Numbered from the stretch's first letter, positions 9,511 through 19,495 are shown. The stretch: 57,962 bases of DNA from Ilumatobacter nonamiensis YM16-303 (GCF_000350145.1 NZ_BAOL01000173.1:1-57962); one strand, 5' to 3'. The notes: generated by a model not told the origin, from the letters alone. Made by a program: numbers and translations.

Positions 9511-10673
9511 CCCGTCCCGACCACATCGCATCCACCGGCCCGGGCCGGCTCTATCGCGGCCAGACCGCGATCGACTTCTACGGTCATCGCCGCATCGGCA
9601 TGTTCGTGGCGATCGTGGTCGTCATCGTGACCGTGGTGTCGCTCTCCGTGCAGGACTTCAACCTCGGCATCGACTTCGAAGGCGGTCAGGCGTGGGAGGT
9701 CCCGGCGAGCGAGACGTTCGGCGTCGACGAGGCCGAGGACGTACTCGTCGAGAACGACGTGTCGGTCGCCAGTTCGAAGATCCAGCTGCGCGAGGCCGAG
9801 AGCCGTTCGTCGGTCGCAATCCAGATCGAGGTGGTGTCCAACGACAAGGCTGAAGCCCTCACGCAGGACTTCGCCGACGCGTCGGGGACGAGCGTCGACG
9901 ATCTGAGCTTCGAGTTCACCAGCCCGTCGTGGGGCGATGACATCACCGACAAGGCCGTCCGCGCACTCGTCATCTTCCTGATCATCGTCGCGATCTTCAT
10001 CTCGATCCGCTTCGAATGGCGGATGGCGATCGCCGCGCTCGCCGCCATGGCCCACGACCTGCTCGTCGCCGTCGGCGTCTACACCGTGTTCCAGTTCGAG
10101 GTCACCCCGGCGACCGTGATCGCGTTCCTCACGATTCTCGGCTACTCGTTGTACGACACGATCGTCGTGTTCGACCGTGTGCAGGAGAACGAGGGGAAGT
10201 ACGCGGGGGTCCGCATGCCGTACCCCGACATCGTCAACATCTCGATGAACCAGGTGCTGATGCGCTCGATCAACACGAGCATCTCGTCGATCCTGCCGGT
10301 GATCTCGTTGCTCGTCGTCGGCGCGGGCCTGCTCGGGGCCGTCGCCCTGAGCGAGTTCGCGTTGGCGCTCCTGGTCGGCATGATCGCGGGTGTCTACTCG
10401 TCGATCTTCGTGGCGTCCCCGCTGCTCGCGACGTTGCGCTCGAGTTCGAAACGCAAGTCGCGGCGCGAGCGGCTGACCGGCGAGGCTCTGCGTGCGGCAG
10501 TGGTCGGTGCCGGCGTGAGCGGGAGAATCGGATCGGAATCCGATCTCCAGGCCGATGACGGGGGCGACGAGGACGACGATCACGTCGACGCCGAGAAGAC
10601 CGCAGCGGTGCACCGTCCGGCCGAGCGGATCCTGACGCACCCGCCTCGTCCACGCAAGAAGAAGAAGCGCTGA
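9507..10673 (+). CDS. secF: Protein translocase subunit SecF
   Basis: SecF (388 aa) is the partner of SecD. It has an N-terminal membrane helix, the LGIDFEGGQAWE motif and five C-terminal membrane helices (for example VRALVIFLIIVAIFISI and FLTILGYSLYDTIVVFDR, the latter being the conserved D-T-I-V-V-F-D-R signature). The cytoplasmic tail is long and charged and ends in RKKKKR. The GTG overlaps the secD stop. The next gene, apt, has its own -10 hexamer. Confidence 0.96.
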   Translation: MTRPDHIASTGPGRLYRGQTAIDFYGHRRIGMFVAIVVVIVTVVSLSVQDFNLGIDFEGGQAWEVPASETFGVDEAEDVLVENDVSVASSKIQLREAESRSSVAIQIEVVSNDKAEALTQDFADASGTSVDDLSFEFTSPSWGDDITDKAVRALVIFLIIVAIFISIRFEWRMAIAALAAMAHDLLVAVGVYTVFQFEVTPATVIAFLTILGYSLYDTIVVFDRVQENEGKYAGVRMPYPDIVNISMNQVLMRSINTSISSILPVISLLVVGAGLLGAVALSEFALALLVGMIAGVYSSIFVASPLLATLRSSSKRKSRRERLTGEALRAAVVGAGVSGRIGSESDLQADDGGDEDDDHVDAEKTAAVHRPAERILTHPPRPRKKKKR

Positions 10674-10711
10674 GCGCATCCGGCGAACGCGGCGCGGTCC
10701 GGCCCGAGCGA

Positions 10712-10717
10712 TATCCT
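10712..10717 (+). promoter_or_regulatory. -10 hexamer TATCCT for apt (leaderless)
   Basis: TATCCT ends 6 bases before the apt ATG with no ribosome site. Confidence 0.6.
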
Positions 10718-10723
10718 TCGGAC

Positions 10724-11254
10724 ATGGCAGGTCGGCACGACAAGCTCCGCGACAAGGTGCGAGAGATTCCGGACTACCCCACGCCAGGTGTGAACTTCCG
10801 GGACATCACACCGCTGCTCGGTGATTCGTCGAGCTTCACGTCGGCCGTCGATGGTCTCGTCGAGGAGTTCGCCGACGTGACGGTCGACCGAGTGGTCGGC
10901 GTCGAGTCACGCGGCTTCATCTTCGGTGCCGCCGTCGCCTATCGGATCGGCGCCGGTTTCGTCCCGGTCCGCAAGCCGGGCAAGCTTCCGTGGGCGGTGG
11001 TCCGCGAGGAGTACGACCTCGAGTACGGCACCGACAAGCTCGAGATCCACCGCGACGCAATCCACACCGGCGAACGGATTCTGATCGTCGATGACGTCCT
11101 GGCAACGGGCGGAACCGCTGCTGCCACCGCCACCCTCGTCGAGACCCTGGGCGGTGTGATCGCGGGGCTGGGTTTCCTGCTCGAACTCGACGACCTGAAC
11201 GGTCGATCCCGCTTGGGCGAGCGTCTGGTCCGCTCGCTCCTGCACTACGGCTGA
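10724..11254 (+). CDS. apt: Adenine phosphoribosyltransferase
   Basis: Apt (176 aa) salvages adenine to AMP using PRPP. The PRPP loop ILIVDDVLATGGT lies at residues 119-131, and the N-terminal PDYPTPGVNFRDITPLL and the mobile-loop RKPGKLPW segments are typical of bacterial Apt. Leaderless start at ATG 10724. The secDF-apt-rel order is shared with mycobacteria and streptomycetes. rel follows after 6 bases. Confidence 0.96.
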   Translation: MAGRHDKLRDKVREIPDYPTPGVNFRDITPLLGDSSSFTSAVDGLVEEFADVTVDRVVGVESRGFIFGAAVAYRIGAGFVPVRKPGKLPWAVVREEYDLEYGTDKLEIHRDAIHTGERILIVDDVLATGGTAAATATLVETLGGVIAGLGFLLELDDLNGRSRLGERLVRSLLHYG

Positions 11255-11260
11255 GGCATC

Positions 11261-13537
11261 GTGGCGACCGTCGACCGAGTTCTTCCCTGGCGGCGACACA
11301 GTTCGTCGTCACCCGGGTTCTCGAACGCCTCCGGTGAGTTGGCGCCGCTGCTCGGCGCGTATCGGCGCCGGCACCCCAAGGCCTCGATCAGCGAGATCAA
11401 CCGTGCGTACCGCGTCGCCTCCGACGCCCACCGTTCGCAGATGCGCAAGAGCGGCGAGAGCTACATCAACCACCCGCTCGCCGTCGCCCAGATCGTCGCC
11501 GAGATCGGACTCGACCAGATTTCGGTCGCCGCCGCATTGCTTCACGACGCGGTCGAGGACACCGAGATCACCGTCGAGGACGTCGAGCGCGAGTTCGGTG
11601 CACCGGTGGCCGAGATCGTCGACGGTGTCACGAAGCTCGAACGGATCCGCTTCGACAGTCGTGAGGAGCAGCAGGCCGCGACGATGCGCAAGATGCTCGT
11701 CGCCATGGCGAAGGACCTGCGGGTGCTCGTCATCAAACTGGCCGACCGGCTGCACAACATGCGAACGATCGCCGCGATGCCGCTCGAGAAACAGCAGCGG
11801 ATCGCGCAGGAGACGCTCGACATCTACGCTCCGCTGGCGCACCGCCTCGGCATGCAGGGCCTGAAACAACAGCTCGAGGACCTGTCGTTCGCGTCGCTGC
11901 ACCCGAAGCGGTTCGCCGAACTCGACCACCTCGTGCGGGTTCGCACGCCCGAACGTGACGTGTACCTCGCCAAGACCGTCGCCGAGGTTCGTCACCGGCT
12001 CGCCGAGCTGAAGATCGACGCCGAGGTCACGGGCCGCGGGAAGCACCTCTGGAGCATCTACGAGAAGATGGTCGTCAAGGGCCTCGAGTTCGACGACATC
12101 TTCGATCTCGTCGCCGTCCGCGTCGTCGTGCCGACGACCAAGGACTGCTATGCCGCACTGGGATGTATTCACGGCCGCTGGCGACCGGTGGTCGGGCGGT
12201 TCAAGGACTACATCGCGATGCCCAAGTTCAACCTGTATCAGAGCCTGCACACCACCGTCGTCGGCCCGTCGGGCAAGCCGATCGAGATCCAGATCCGCAC
12301 CACCGAGATGCATCAGCGTGCCGAGTGGGGTGTCGCCGCTCACTGGGCCTACAAGGATCGTTCCGGCGGGACGCCGAACGAGGTCGACTGGCTGAGCCGG
12401 ATCATCGACTGGCAGGAAGAGGTCAGCGACCCGGCGCAGTTCATGCAGAGCCTGAAGACCGACCTCGAGCAGGACGAGGTCTATGTCTTCACGCCGAAGG
12501 GACGTGTGATCAGCCTCCCGGTCGGGTCGACCGCCGTCGACTTCGCATACGCGGTGCACACCGAGGTCGGCCACGCGACGATCGGGGCGAAGGTCAACGG
12601 TCGCCTGGTCGGTCTCGATCACGTGATGCAGTCGGGTGACACCTGCGAGATCTTCTGCTCGAAGGTCGAAACCGCTGGGCCGAGCCAGGACTGGTTGGGA
12701 TTCGTCGCGTCGCCGCGAGCGCGCAACAAGATCCGGCAGTGGTTCAGTCGCGAACGTCGCGTCGACATGGTCGAGGCCGGCCGCGACGAACTGCACGACG
12801 AGTTCCGGCGCGAAGGACTCCCGGTCCAACAGGTCTGGAAATCCGAGCAGTTGGCCGAAGTGGTCACCGAGATGAGCTACGTCGATCTCGAGGCACTCCT
12901 CGCGGCGGTCGGTGAACACCACGTCTCCGGACGCAGCGTGGCGCAGCGGGTGGCACGCGGGTATCGGACCGGCGAGCAGGAGGTCCAACTCCCGGCCACG
13001 ATCGATCGGCCGCGCCGGGAGCGCCGGGACGGCCACCGCCAGGCCGTCGGGATCCACGTCGAGGGCCTCGACGACATGCTCGTCCGGATCGCACAGTGCT
13101 GCACCCCGGTTCCCGGTGACGAGATCACCGGATTCGTCACGCGCGGGCGCGGGGTGAGCGTCCACCGTTCCGACTGTGCGAACGCATATGCCCTCATGGA
13201 GGAGCAGGCGACCCGGATGATCGAGGTCGACTGGGACGGCGAGGGGCAGTTCGAGAACACCTTCACCGCGGGGATCGAAGTCGTCGCCCTCGACCGGTCA
13301 CGGTTGTTGGCCGACGTCGCGAGCGCGCTGGTCGAGCAGAAGGTGAACATCATGTCCTGCGAGACGATCACCAGCGCCGACCGCGAGGCGAAGATGCGCT
13401 TCGAGTTCGAACTGGCGAACGGCACGCACCTCGATTCGGTGATCAGCCGGATCAAGGGGATCGATTCGGTGTACGACGCGTACCGCACGGTCCCGGGCGG
13501 CGGAGCTCGGACTCCCGCCCGTGCCGTGAACACGTAG
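11261..13537 (+). CDS. rel: Bifunctional (p)ppGpp synthetase/hydrolase Rel (RSH)
   Basis: A 758-residue long RSH enzyme of the stringent response. The hydrolase HD domain has His71 in INHPLAVA and the His95-Asp96 pair in LLHDAVEDTE. The synthetase domain follows (GKHLWSIYEKM, then RFKDYIAMPK and NLYQSLHT); the R-x-K-D form in RFKD is the one associated with bifunctional enzymes rather than synthetase-only RelA. TGS (VYVFTPKGRVISLP), a conserved CCTPVPGD region and a C-terminal ACT domain complete it. GTG start 6 bases after apt, so it is probably cotranscribed with apt. Confidence 0.96.
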   Translation: MATVDRVLPWRRHSSSSPGFSNASGELAPLLGAYRRRHPKASISEINRAYRVASDAHRSQMRKSGESYINHPLAVAQIVAEIGLDQISVAAALLHDAVEDTEITVEDVEREFGAPVAEIVDGVTKLERIRFDSREEQQAATMRKMLVAMAKDLRVLVIKLADRLHNMRTIAAMPLEKQQRIAQETLDIYAPLAHRLGMQGLKQQLEDLSFASLHPKRFAELDHLVRVRTPERDVYLAKTVAEVRHRLAELKIDAEVTGRGKHLWSIYEKMVVKGLEFDDIFDLVAVRVVVPTTKDCYAALGCIHGRWRPVVGRFKDYIAMPKFNLYQSLHTTVVGPSGKPIEIQIRTTEMHQRAEWGVAAHWAYKDRSGGTPNEVDWLSRIIDWQEEVSDPAQFMQSLKTDLEQDEVYVFTPKGRVISLPVGSTAVDFAYAVHTEVGHATIGAKVNGRLVGLDHVMQSGDTCEIFCSKVETAGPSQDWLGFVASPRARNKIRQWFSRERRVDMVEAGRDELHDEFRREGLPVQQVWKSEQLAEVVTEMSYVDLEALLAAVGEHHVSGRSVAQRVARGYRTGEQEVQLPATIDRPRRERRDGHRQAVGIHVEGLDDMLVRIAQCCTPVPGDEITGFVTRGRGVSVHRSDCANAYALMEEQATRMIEVDWDGEGQFENTFTAGIEVVALDRSRLLADVASALVEQKVNIMSCETITSADREAKMRFEFELANGTHLDSVISRIKGIDSVYDAYRTVPGGGARTPARAVNT

Positions 13538-13551
13538 CGCAGGGCAATCGT

Positions 13552-13568
13552 CTGCGGCGATGCCGCAG
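13552..13568 (+). terminator. Short hairpin after rel (7-3-7)
   Basis: CTGCGGC (13552-13558), loop of 3, GCCGCAG (13562-13568). It lies 14 bases after the rel stop and 9 bases before the hisS -10 hexamer, so it may end rel transcripts. There is no T-run, so this is tentative. Confidence 0.4.
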
Positions 13569-13577
13569 GCCCGTGGG

Positions 13578-13583
13578 TAGCCT
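13578..13583 (+). promoter_or_regulatory. -10 hexamer TAGCCT for hisS (leaderless)
   Basis: TAGCCT ends 8 bases before the hisS GTG. The same hexamer is used before hisG, def and the HelD gene. Confidence 0.6.
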
Positions 13584-13591
13584 GATCGGCC

Positions 13592-14851
13592 GTGCCCGCC
13601 TTCCAGACCAGTCCCGGCATGAGGGACATCCTTCCGGCCGACAGTGCTCGGTGGCGGCGGTTGAACGGTGTGTTCGCCGAGGTCGTCGAGGCGGCGGGAT
13701 ACGGCCAGATCATCACCCCGTTGCTCGAGGACATCGGCGTTTTCACGAGGATCGGTGACGCGACCGACGTGGTCACCAAGGAGATGTACGCATTCGAGGA
13801 CCTCGGCGGCCGTCAGGTCGCATTGCGTCCCGAGATGACGGCGGCCGTCTGCCGCTCGTTCGCCCAGCATCGCCCGACGGTCCCATGGAAGGTCTGGTAC
13901 ACGGGTTCGAATTTCCGCTACGAGAAGCCGCAGCGCGGCCGGTTCCGCCAGTTCGACCAGGTCGGAGTCGAGGTGCTCGGTGTCGACGACGCGAATCTCG
14001 ACGTCGAGGTGATCGCCCTCGCGTCGGAGTTCTTCCAACGGCTCGGCCTCCGCCGCGTGAAGCTGATCGTCAACAGCCTCGGTGAACCCGAGGACCGCGC
14101 GCGTTACGTCGAAGCACTCGCCGAGCACTTCGAGCAGTGCGATCTCAGCGAGCAGAGTCGGGCGACGCTGACGAAGAACCCGCTCCGGGTGCTCGACTCC
14201 AAGCGCGAGCAGGACGCCGGGGCCATCGCCACGGCCCCCAAGATCTCGGAGTTCTACTCGGCCGAGGCAGCGGAACACTTTGCCACCGTGTGCGCCGGAC
14301 TCGACCGCCTCGCCATCGACTTCGAGGTCGAACCCACACTTGTGCGCGGGCTCGACTACTACCGACGCACGATCTTCGAGTTCCAGGGCGCCACGCTCGA
14401 CTCTGCGCAGAACGCGCTCGGAGGCGGCGGCCGGTACGACGGACTCGTCGAAGCTCTCGGCGGTCCGGCCACTCCGGGGATCGGCTTCGCGCTCGGCGTC
14501 GACCGCACGCTCCTGGCCTGTGAGGACGAAGGCGTGTTCGCGTCCGACGACCGTCGCCTGGACGCCTTCGTGGTCGACGTCGTCGGCGGGGGAGCAGCCG
14601 TCGAGGTCACCGCCGAGCTGCGCGCCGCCGGACTGGCTGGTGATCGCGGGTACGACAACCGCAGCATGAAGGCCCAGATGAAGCTCGCCAACCGGTCCGG
14701 CGCAGCCTTCGCATTGATCGTCGGTGAGGACGAAGATGCGAACAACACGGTCGTCGTCAAACCGATGGCACGCGACGCCGGCGAGCAACAGACCATTCCT
14801 CGAACCGACCTGATCTCCCACCTGCAACACGAATTGAGAAACCTGCGATGA
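13592..14851 (+). CDS. hisS: Histidyl-tRNA synthetase
   Basis: HisRS (419 aa), class II. Motif 2 region RPEMTAAVCR, the histidine-specific motifs LVRGLDYYRRTIFE and ALGGGGRYDGL, and motif 3 GIGFALGVDR are all present. The C-terminal anticodon-binding domain has the usual R-x2-G-D-R-like turn and K-x-Q-M-K-L-A run. GTG start with a -10 hexamer 8 bases upstream. The last 4 bases overlap the aspS ATG, so the two synthetases form one transcript. Confidence 0.97.
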   Translation: MPAFQTSPGMRDILPADSARWRRLNGVFAEVVEAAGYGQIITPLLEDIGVFTRIGDATDVVTKEMYAFEDLGGRQVALRPEMTAAVCRSFAQHRPTVPWKVWYTGSNFRYEKPQRGRFRQFDQVGVEVLGVDDANLDVEVIALASEFFQRLGLRRVKLIVNSLGEPEDRARYVEALAEHFEQCDLSEQSRATLTKNPLRVLDSKREQDAGAIATAPKISEFYSAEAAEHFATVCAGLDRLAIDFEVEPTLVRGLDYYRRTIFEFQGATLDSAQNALGGGGRYDGLVEALGGPATPGIGFALGVDRTLLACEDEGVFASDDRRLDAFVVDVVGGGAAVEVTAELRAAGLAGDRGYDNRSMKAQMKLANRSGAAFALIVGEDEDANNTVVVKPMARDAGEQQTIPRTDLISHLQHELRNLR

Positions 14852-16605
14852 GCTCCACCTCGATGCGAACCCACCTCTGTGGCGACCTGCGCCCGGACCA
14901 GATCGGCGACACGGTGAGCGTGTGCGGCTGGGTCGGTCGACGTCGTGAACACGGCGAACACCTCGCGTTCGTCGACCTGCGCGATCACTCGGGCATCGTC
15001 CAGTGCGTCATCAACGACGACATCGACGTGCGCAGCGAGTACGTGTTGCGGATCACCGGCGTCGTTCGAGAGCGCCCCGAGGGCACGATCAACGACAACC
15101 TGCCGACCGGCCAGATCGAGATCGGCGACTGCGAGGTCGAGATCCTGCGCACCGCAACTCCGCCCCCGTTCCCGATCGATGCCCGCGCAGACGACGTCGA
15201 CGAGAACATCCGTCTCCAGTACCGGTACCTCGACCTCCGTCGCGAACGGATGCAGAAGAACCTGCGGATCCGCTCCGCGGTCAACGCGGCCGTCCGCAAC
15301 TCGATGGCCGACCAGGGCTTCGTCGAGGTCGAGACGCCGATGCTCGTGCCATCCACGCCGGAAGGCGCTCGCGAGTTCCTGGTGCCGTCGCGCAAGGAGC
15401 CGGGTTCGTTCTACGCGCTGCCGCAGTCGCCGCAGTTGTTCAAGCAGTTGCTGATGGTCGGCGGTGTCGACCGCTACTACCAGATCGCGCGCTGCCTGCG
15501 CGACGAGGACCTGCGCGCCGATCGACAGTACGAGTTCATGCAGCTCGACATGGAGATGAGCTTCGTCGACCAGGACGACGTGCTCGAAGCGGTGTCGGCA
15601 TCGGTGCTCGACGCCGCCGAAGCGGTGACGGGGGAGCGGCCCGACCCGATCGAGCGGATCACGTGGCGCGACGCGATGAACCGGTTCGGGATCGACAAGC
15701 CCGACCTCCGGTTCGGAATGGAACTGCGCGAGCTCACCGATGCGTTCGCCTCGACCGAGTTCAAGGCGTTCGCCGGGGCCGAAGCGATCAAGGGCATCAA
15801 GGTCGACGGAGGAGCGGACGAGTACGGCCGCAACCAGCTCGACAAGCTGACCGACAAGGCGAAGGGCGCCGGCGCCAAGGGCTTGGTGTGGATGAAGGCG
15901 GTGGCCGGCGACGACGGTGGGGTTCGTTTCGATTCACCGGTCGCGAAGTTCCTCTCGGACGACGAGGTCGCCGGGCTCGCCGCAGCGATGGACGCCGCCG
16001 TCGGCGACCTCGTGCTGATCGTTGCCGACGACTGGGAACCGACGTGTGAGGTTCTCGGAATGCTCCGCAACGAGATCGGCCGCCCGCCCGTCCACCAGGG
16101 CCCCTACCGCTACGTGTGGGTCGTCGAGTTCCCGCTGTTCGTGGGTCGGGACAAGGAGACCGGGAACCCGAAGTCGGGTCACCATCCGTTCACCATGCCG
16201 CATCCGGACGACGTCGACAAGTTCGAGTCGGATCCCATGTCGGTCCGCTCGATCGCGTACGACCTCGTGTTGAACGGTTGGGAACTCGGATCCGGATCGA
16301 TCCGAATCCACGAGCCGGAACTCCAGCGGCGCGTGTTCGCAGGGTTGGGGATCAGCGACGAGGAGGCCGAGCGCAAGTTCGGGTTCTTCCTCAACCCGTT
16401 CGAGTACGGCGCGCCTCCGCACGGCGGATTTGCGTTCGGTCTCGATCGACTCGTGGCGATCCTCGCCGGAGAGGACAACATCCGCGAAGTCATCGCGTAC
16501 CCGAAGACCCAGTCCGGTCAGGACCCGATGACCAACAGCCCGACCGCGGGAGATCCGAAGGCCGTCGAAGAACTCGGCCTCCGGATCATCCCTCGAGTCG
16601 ACTGA
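14848..16605 (+). CDS. aspS: Aspartyl-tRNA synthetase (bacterial type)
   Basis: AspRS (585 aa), class IIb, with an N-terminal OB-fold, catalytic core and inserted GAD domain (about residues 285-415). Core motifs: GFVEVETPML, LPQSPQLFKQLLMV, QYEFMQLDMEMSF and GFAFGLDRLVAI. The OB-fold reads GWVGRRREHGEH; a His at this position is found in non-discriminating AspRS that also charge tRNA-Asn, so Asn-tRNA might be made through GatCAB. That is inference from a single position, and no gat genes are in the window. A perfect 14-1-14 palindrome begins 7 bases after the stop. Confidence 0.96.
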   Translation: MSSTSMRTHLCGDLRPDQIGDTVSVCGWVGRRREHGEHLAFVDLRDHSGIVQCVINDDIDVRSEYVLRITGVVRERPEGTINDNLPTGQIEIGDCEVEILRTATPPPFPIDARADDVDENIRLQYRYLDLRRERMQKNLRIRSAVNAAVRNSMADQGFVEVETPMLVPSTPEGAREFLVPSRKEPGSFYALPQSPQLFKQLLMVGGVDRYYQIARCLRDEDLRADRQYEFMQLDMEMSFVDQDDVLEAVSASVLDAAEAVTGERPDPIERITWRDAMNRFGIDKPDLRFGMELRELTDAFASTEFKAFAGAEAIKGIKVDGGADEYGRNQLDKLTDKAKGAGAKGLVWMKAVAGDDGGVRFDSPVAKFLSDDEVAGLAAAMDAAVGDLVLIVADDWEPTCEVLGMLRNEIGRPPVHQGPYRYVWVVEFPLFVGRDKETGNPKSGHHPFTMPHPDDVDKFESDPMSVRSIAYDLVLNGWELGSGSIRIHEPELQRRVFAGLGISDEEAERKFGFFLNPFEYGAPPHGGFAFGLDRLVAILAGEDNIREVIAYPKTQSGQDPMTNSPTAGDPKAVEELGLRIIPRVD

Positions 16606-16611
16606 CGAGAA

Positions 16612-16640
16612 TGTCCGTTGGTGACGGTCACCAACGGACA
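16612..16640. repeat. Perfect palindrome 14-1-14 after aspS
   Basis: TGTCCGTTGGTGAC, one G, then GTCACCAACGGACA: a perfect inverted repeat of 29 bases. It lies between the convergent aspS and the minus-strand lipoprotein gene, so it could act as a bidirectional terminator; neither side has a clear T-run. It shares its one-base centre and position just after a stop codon with 19501-19527 and 45825-45855. Confidence 0.9.
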
Positions 16641-16653
16641 ACGCTCGGCTGAA

Positions 16654-16842
16654 TCAGCCGTCGTCGGTTTCCTCTTCCATTTCGTCGCCGACGTCATCGA
16701 CGCCTTCCTCGATGCTGTCGCCGACGTCCTCGATGGGGTCGTCGTCGTTGCCGTCATCGTCGCTGGAGCAGGCCGCGGCGCCCAGTGAGAGCACTCCGAC
16801 TGCGGAGGCGGCGATGATTTTGGTGCTGAGTGTGTTCCTCAT
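16654..16842 (-). CDS. Small acidic lipoprotein A
   Basis: A 62-residue predicted lipoprotein: signal MRNTLSTKIIAASAVGV, lipobox GAAAC with lipidation at Cys25, then a mature part made almost only of Asp, Glu, Gly, Val and Ser (SSDDDGNDDDP...). It is a paralogue of the next gene upstream (16900-17088): same length, same Cys position, same N-TLSTK opening and a similar upstream region. The in-frame Met at 16851 is a possible earlier start, but alignment with the paralogue favours 16842. Too short for a domain call. Such an acidic tail could bind cations or contact basic wall components; that is speculation. Confidence 0.75.
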   Translation of the reverse strand: MRNTLSTKIIAASAVGVLSLGAAACSSDDDGNDDDPIEDVGDSIEEGVDDVGDEMEEETDDG

Positions 16843-16869
16843 GGCGATCACTGTTCCCGTCGTAACGCA

Positions 16870-16879
16870 ACTGAAACAT
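16870..16879 (-). promoter_or_regulatory. Conserved upstream box of lipoprotein A (ATGTTTCAGT)
   Basis: Reading the minus strand, ATGTTTCAGT lies 27 bases before the start of gene A and is followed by an ACGA-C-GGGAAC stretch. The same arrangement occurs before gene B (17115-17124), so the duplication kept its control region. Confidence 0.5.
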
Positions 16880-16899
16880 CTCTCGATCGATGAATCGGA

Positions 16900-17088
16900 T
16901 CAGCCGTCTTCCTGGACATTGTCGACGTCTTCTTCGACTTCGTCGACCACGTCGCCGACGTCTTCCTCCACGTTGTCGACGACGTCGTCCACGTCGTCCT
17001 GGTCGTCGCTCGAGCATGCGGCGCCGCCGAATGCGAGGGCGCCGACGGCCGCGGTGGCGAGGAGCTTGGTGCTGAGTGTGTTCTTCAT
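16900..17088 (-). CDS. Small acidic lipoprotein B (paralogue of A)
   Basis: A 62-residue predicted lipoprotein with signal MKNTLSTKLLATAAVGALAF, lipobox GAAC and lipidated Cys25. The mature part repeats a D-V-V/E-x-D-V pattern (DDVDDVVDNV, EEDVGDVVDE, VEEDVDNVQE), which gives Val every 3-4 residues between acidic ones, so an amphipathic helix or coil is possible. It lies 57 bases upstream of paralogue A and 53 bases downstream of the amidohydrolase gene. Function unknown. Confidence 0.75.
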   Translation of the reverse strand: MKNTLSTKLLATAAVGALAFGGAACSSDDQDDVDDVVDNVEEDVGDVVDEVEEDVDNVQEDG

Positions 17089-17114
17089 CCGACGAACGTT
17101 CCCTTCGTCACCCG

Positions 17115-17124
17115 ACTGAAACAC
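17115..17124 (-). promoter_or_regulatory. Conserved upstream box of lipoprotein B (GTGTTTCAGT)
   Basis: Minus-strand GTGTTTCAGT lies 26 bases before the start of gene B and is followed by ACGA-A-GGGAAC, matching the region before gene A. The GGGA may serve as ribosome site. The leaderless hexamer common elsewhere is not seen here. Confidence 0.5.
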
Positions 17125-17141
17125 TTCGCTGGGGGCATTGC

Positions 17142-18854
<1,713 letters not shown>

Positions 18855-18861
18855 GGCATCG

Positions 18862-18867
18862 AGCGTA
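18862..18867 (-). promoter_or_regulatory. -10 hexamer TACGCT for the amidohydrolase (leaderless)
   Basis: On the minus strand TACGCT ends 7 bases before the ATG, with no ribosome site. Confidence 0.6.
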
Positions 18868-18934
18868 GACCTCGTGTGCACGTCGGTTCCACGGGCGTCT
18901 CTCCACGCCCTTCGTCGAACCCGCTTCGTGCTGC

Positions 18935-18940
18935 TACGTT
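18935..18940 (+). promoter_or_regulatory. -10 hexamer TACGTT for the pyr operon
   Basis: TACGTT would place the transcript start near 18947, giving pyrR a leader of about 45 bases. That differs from the leaderless genes and leaves room for the PyrR-binding hairpin. Confidence 0.5.
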
Positions 18941-18958
18941 GCAGTCCTGACCGTGAAG

Positions 18959-18976
18959 CGAGTCCCGAGAGGCTCG
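18959..18976 (+). promoter_or_regulatory. Candidate PyrR-binding RNA hairpin in the pyrR leader
   Basis: The leader reads CGAGTCCCGAGAGGCTCG: lower stem CGAG/CTCG, one bulged T, an inner CC/GG and a loop CGAGA. The core TCC-C-GAGAGG-CT matches the known PyrR recognition loop (UCC-x-GAGAGG-CU) of Bacillus pyr leaders. It ends 4 bases before the ribosome site GAGAGG (18981-18986) of pyrR. In Mycobacterium smegmatis PyrR is known to repress pyr translation through such a leader, so the same mechanism is likely here. Confidence 0.75.
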
Positions 18977-18991
18977 AACGGAGAGGAAACA

Positions 18992-19495
18992 ATGGCAGAC
19001 AAGCGGGTCCTGACACCCGACGACGTGCGCCGGGCCACCACCCGGATGGCACACGAGATCATCGAACGCAACCAGGGCCTCGACGGCGTGGTCCTGATCG
19101 GGATCCAGACCGGTGGTGTCTGGTTGGCCGACGCACTGGGCAGCGAGATCGCCCGGATCGGCGAGTCGATCCACGTGGGATCGATCGACGCATCGCTCTA
19201 TCGGGACGACATCGGTCTCCGCCCCGTGAGCCCGGCCGCGGTGAGCGACGTCGGGGGCGATGTGGACGGAGCGACGATCGTGCTCGTCGACGATGTCCTC
19301 TTCACCGGCCGCACCGTTCGAGCCGCTCTCGACGCACTCGGCGACTACGGACGCCCGAAGGCGGTCCAGCTCGCGGTCCTGGTCGATCGGGGTCACCGCG
19401 AGTTGCCGATCCGGCCGGACTACGTGGGCAAGAACCTTCCCACGAGCGGCGACGAAACCGTCACCGTCACCGTCGACGGCGTGGTCATCTCATGA
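18992..19495 (+). CDS. pyrR: Pyrimidine operon regulator / uracil phosphoribosyltransferase PyrR
   Basis: PyrR (167 aa) has the type I phosphoribosyltransferase fold. The PRPP loop [14 protein letters not shown] is at residues 95-108, and the early segment [14 protein letters not shown] is typical. With UMP bound, PyrR binds pyr mRNA; it may also make UMP from uracil. The ATG at 18992 has a good GAGAGG ribosome site. An in-frame GTG at 18953 would extend the protein by 13 residues, but that stretch is better explained as the regulatory hairpin. It heads pyrR-pyrB-pyrC-carA-carB-pyrD. A palindrome separates it from pyrB. Confidence 0.96.
   Translation: MADKRVLTPDDVRRATTRMAHEIIERNQGLDGVVLIGIQTGGVWLADALGSEIARIGESIHVGSIDASLYRDDIGLRPVSPAAVSDVGGDVDGATIVLVDDVLFTGRTVRAALDALGDYGRPKAVQLAVLVDRGHRELPIRPDYVGKNLPTSGDETVTVTVDGVVIS

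Noticed and set aside
16712-17119. Ser/Thr-rich plus-strand frame opposite the two small lipoprotein genes
   Set aside because: It is the complement of the acidic repeats; the minus strand shows paired signal peptides and lipoboxes that explain the sequence better.
18953-18991. GTG at 18953 as the pyrR start
   Set aside because: The frame is open, but the extra 13 residues are not family-like, the spacing to the -10 is 12, and the stretch forms the PyrR-binding hairpin ahead of a good ribosome site.
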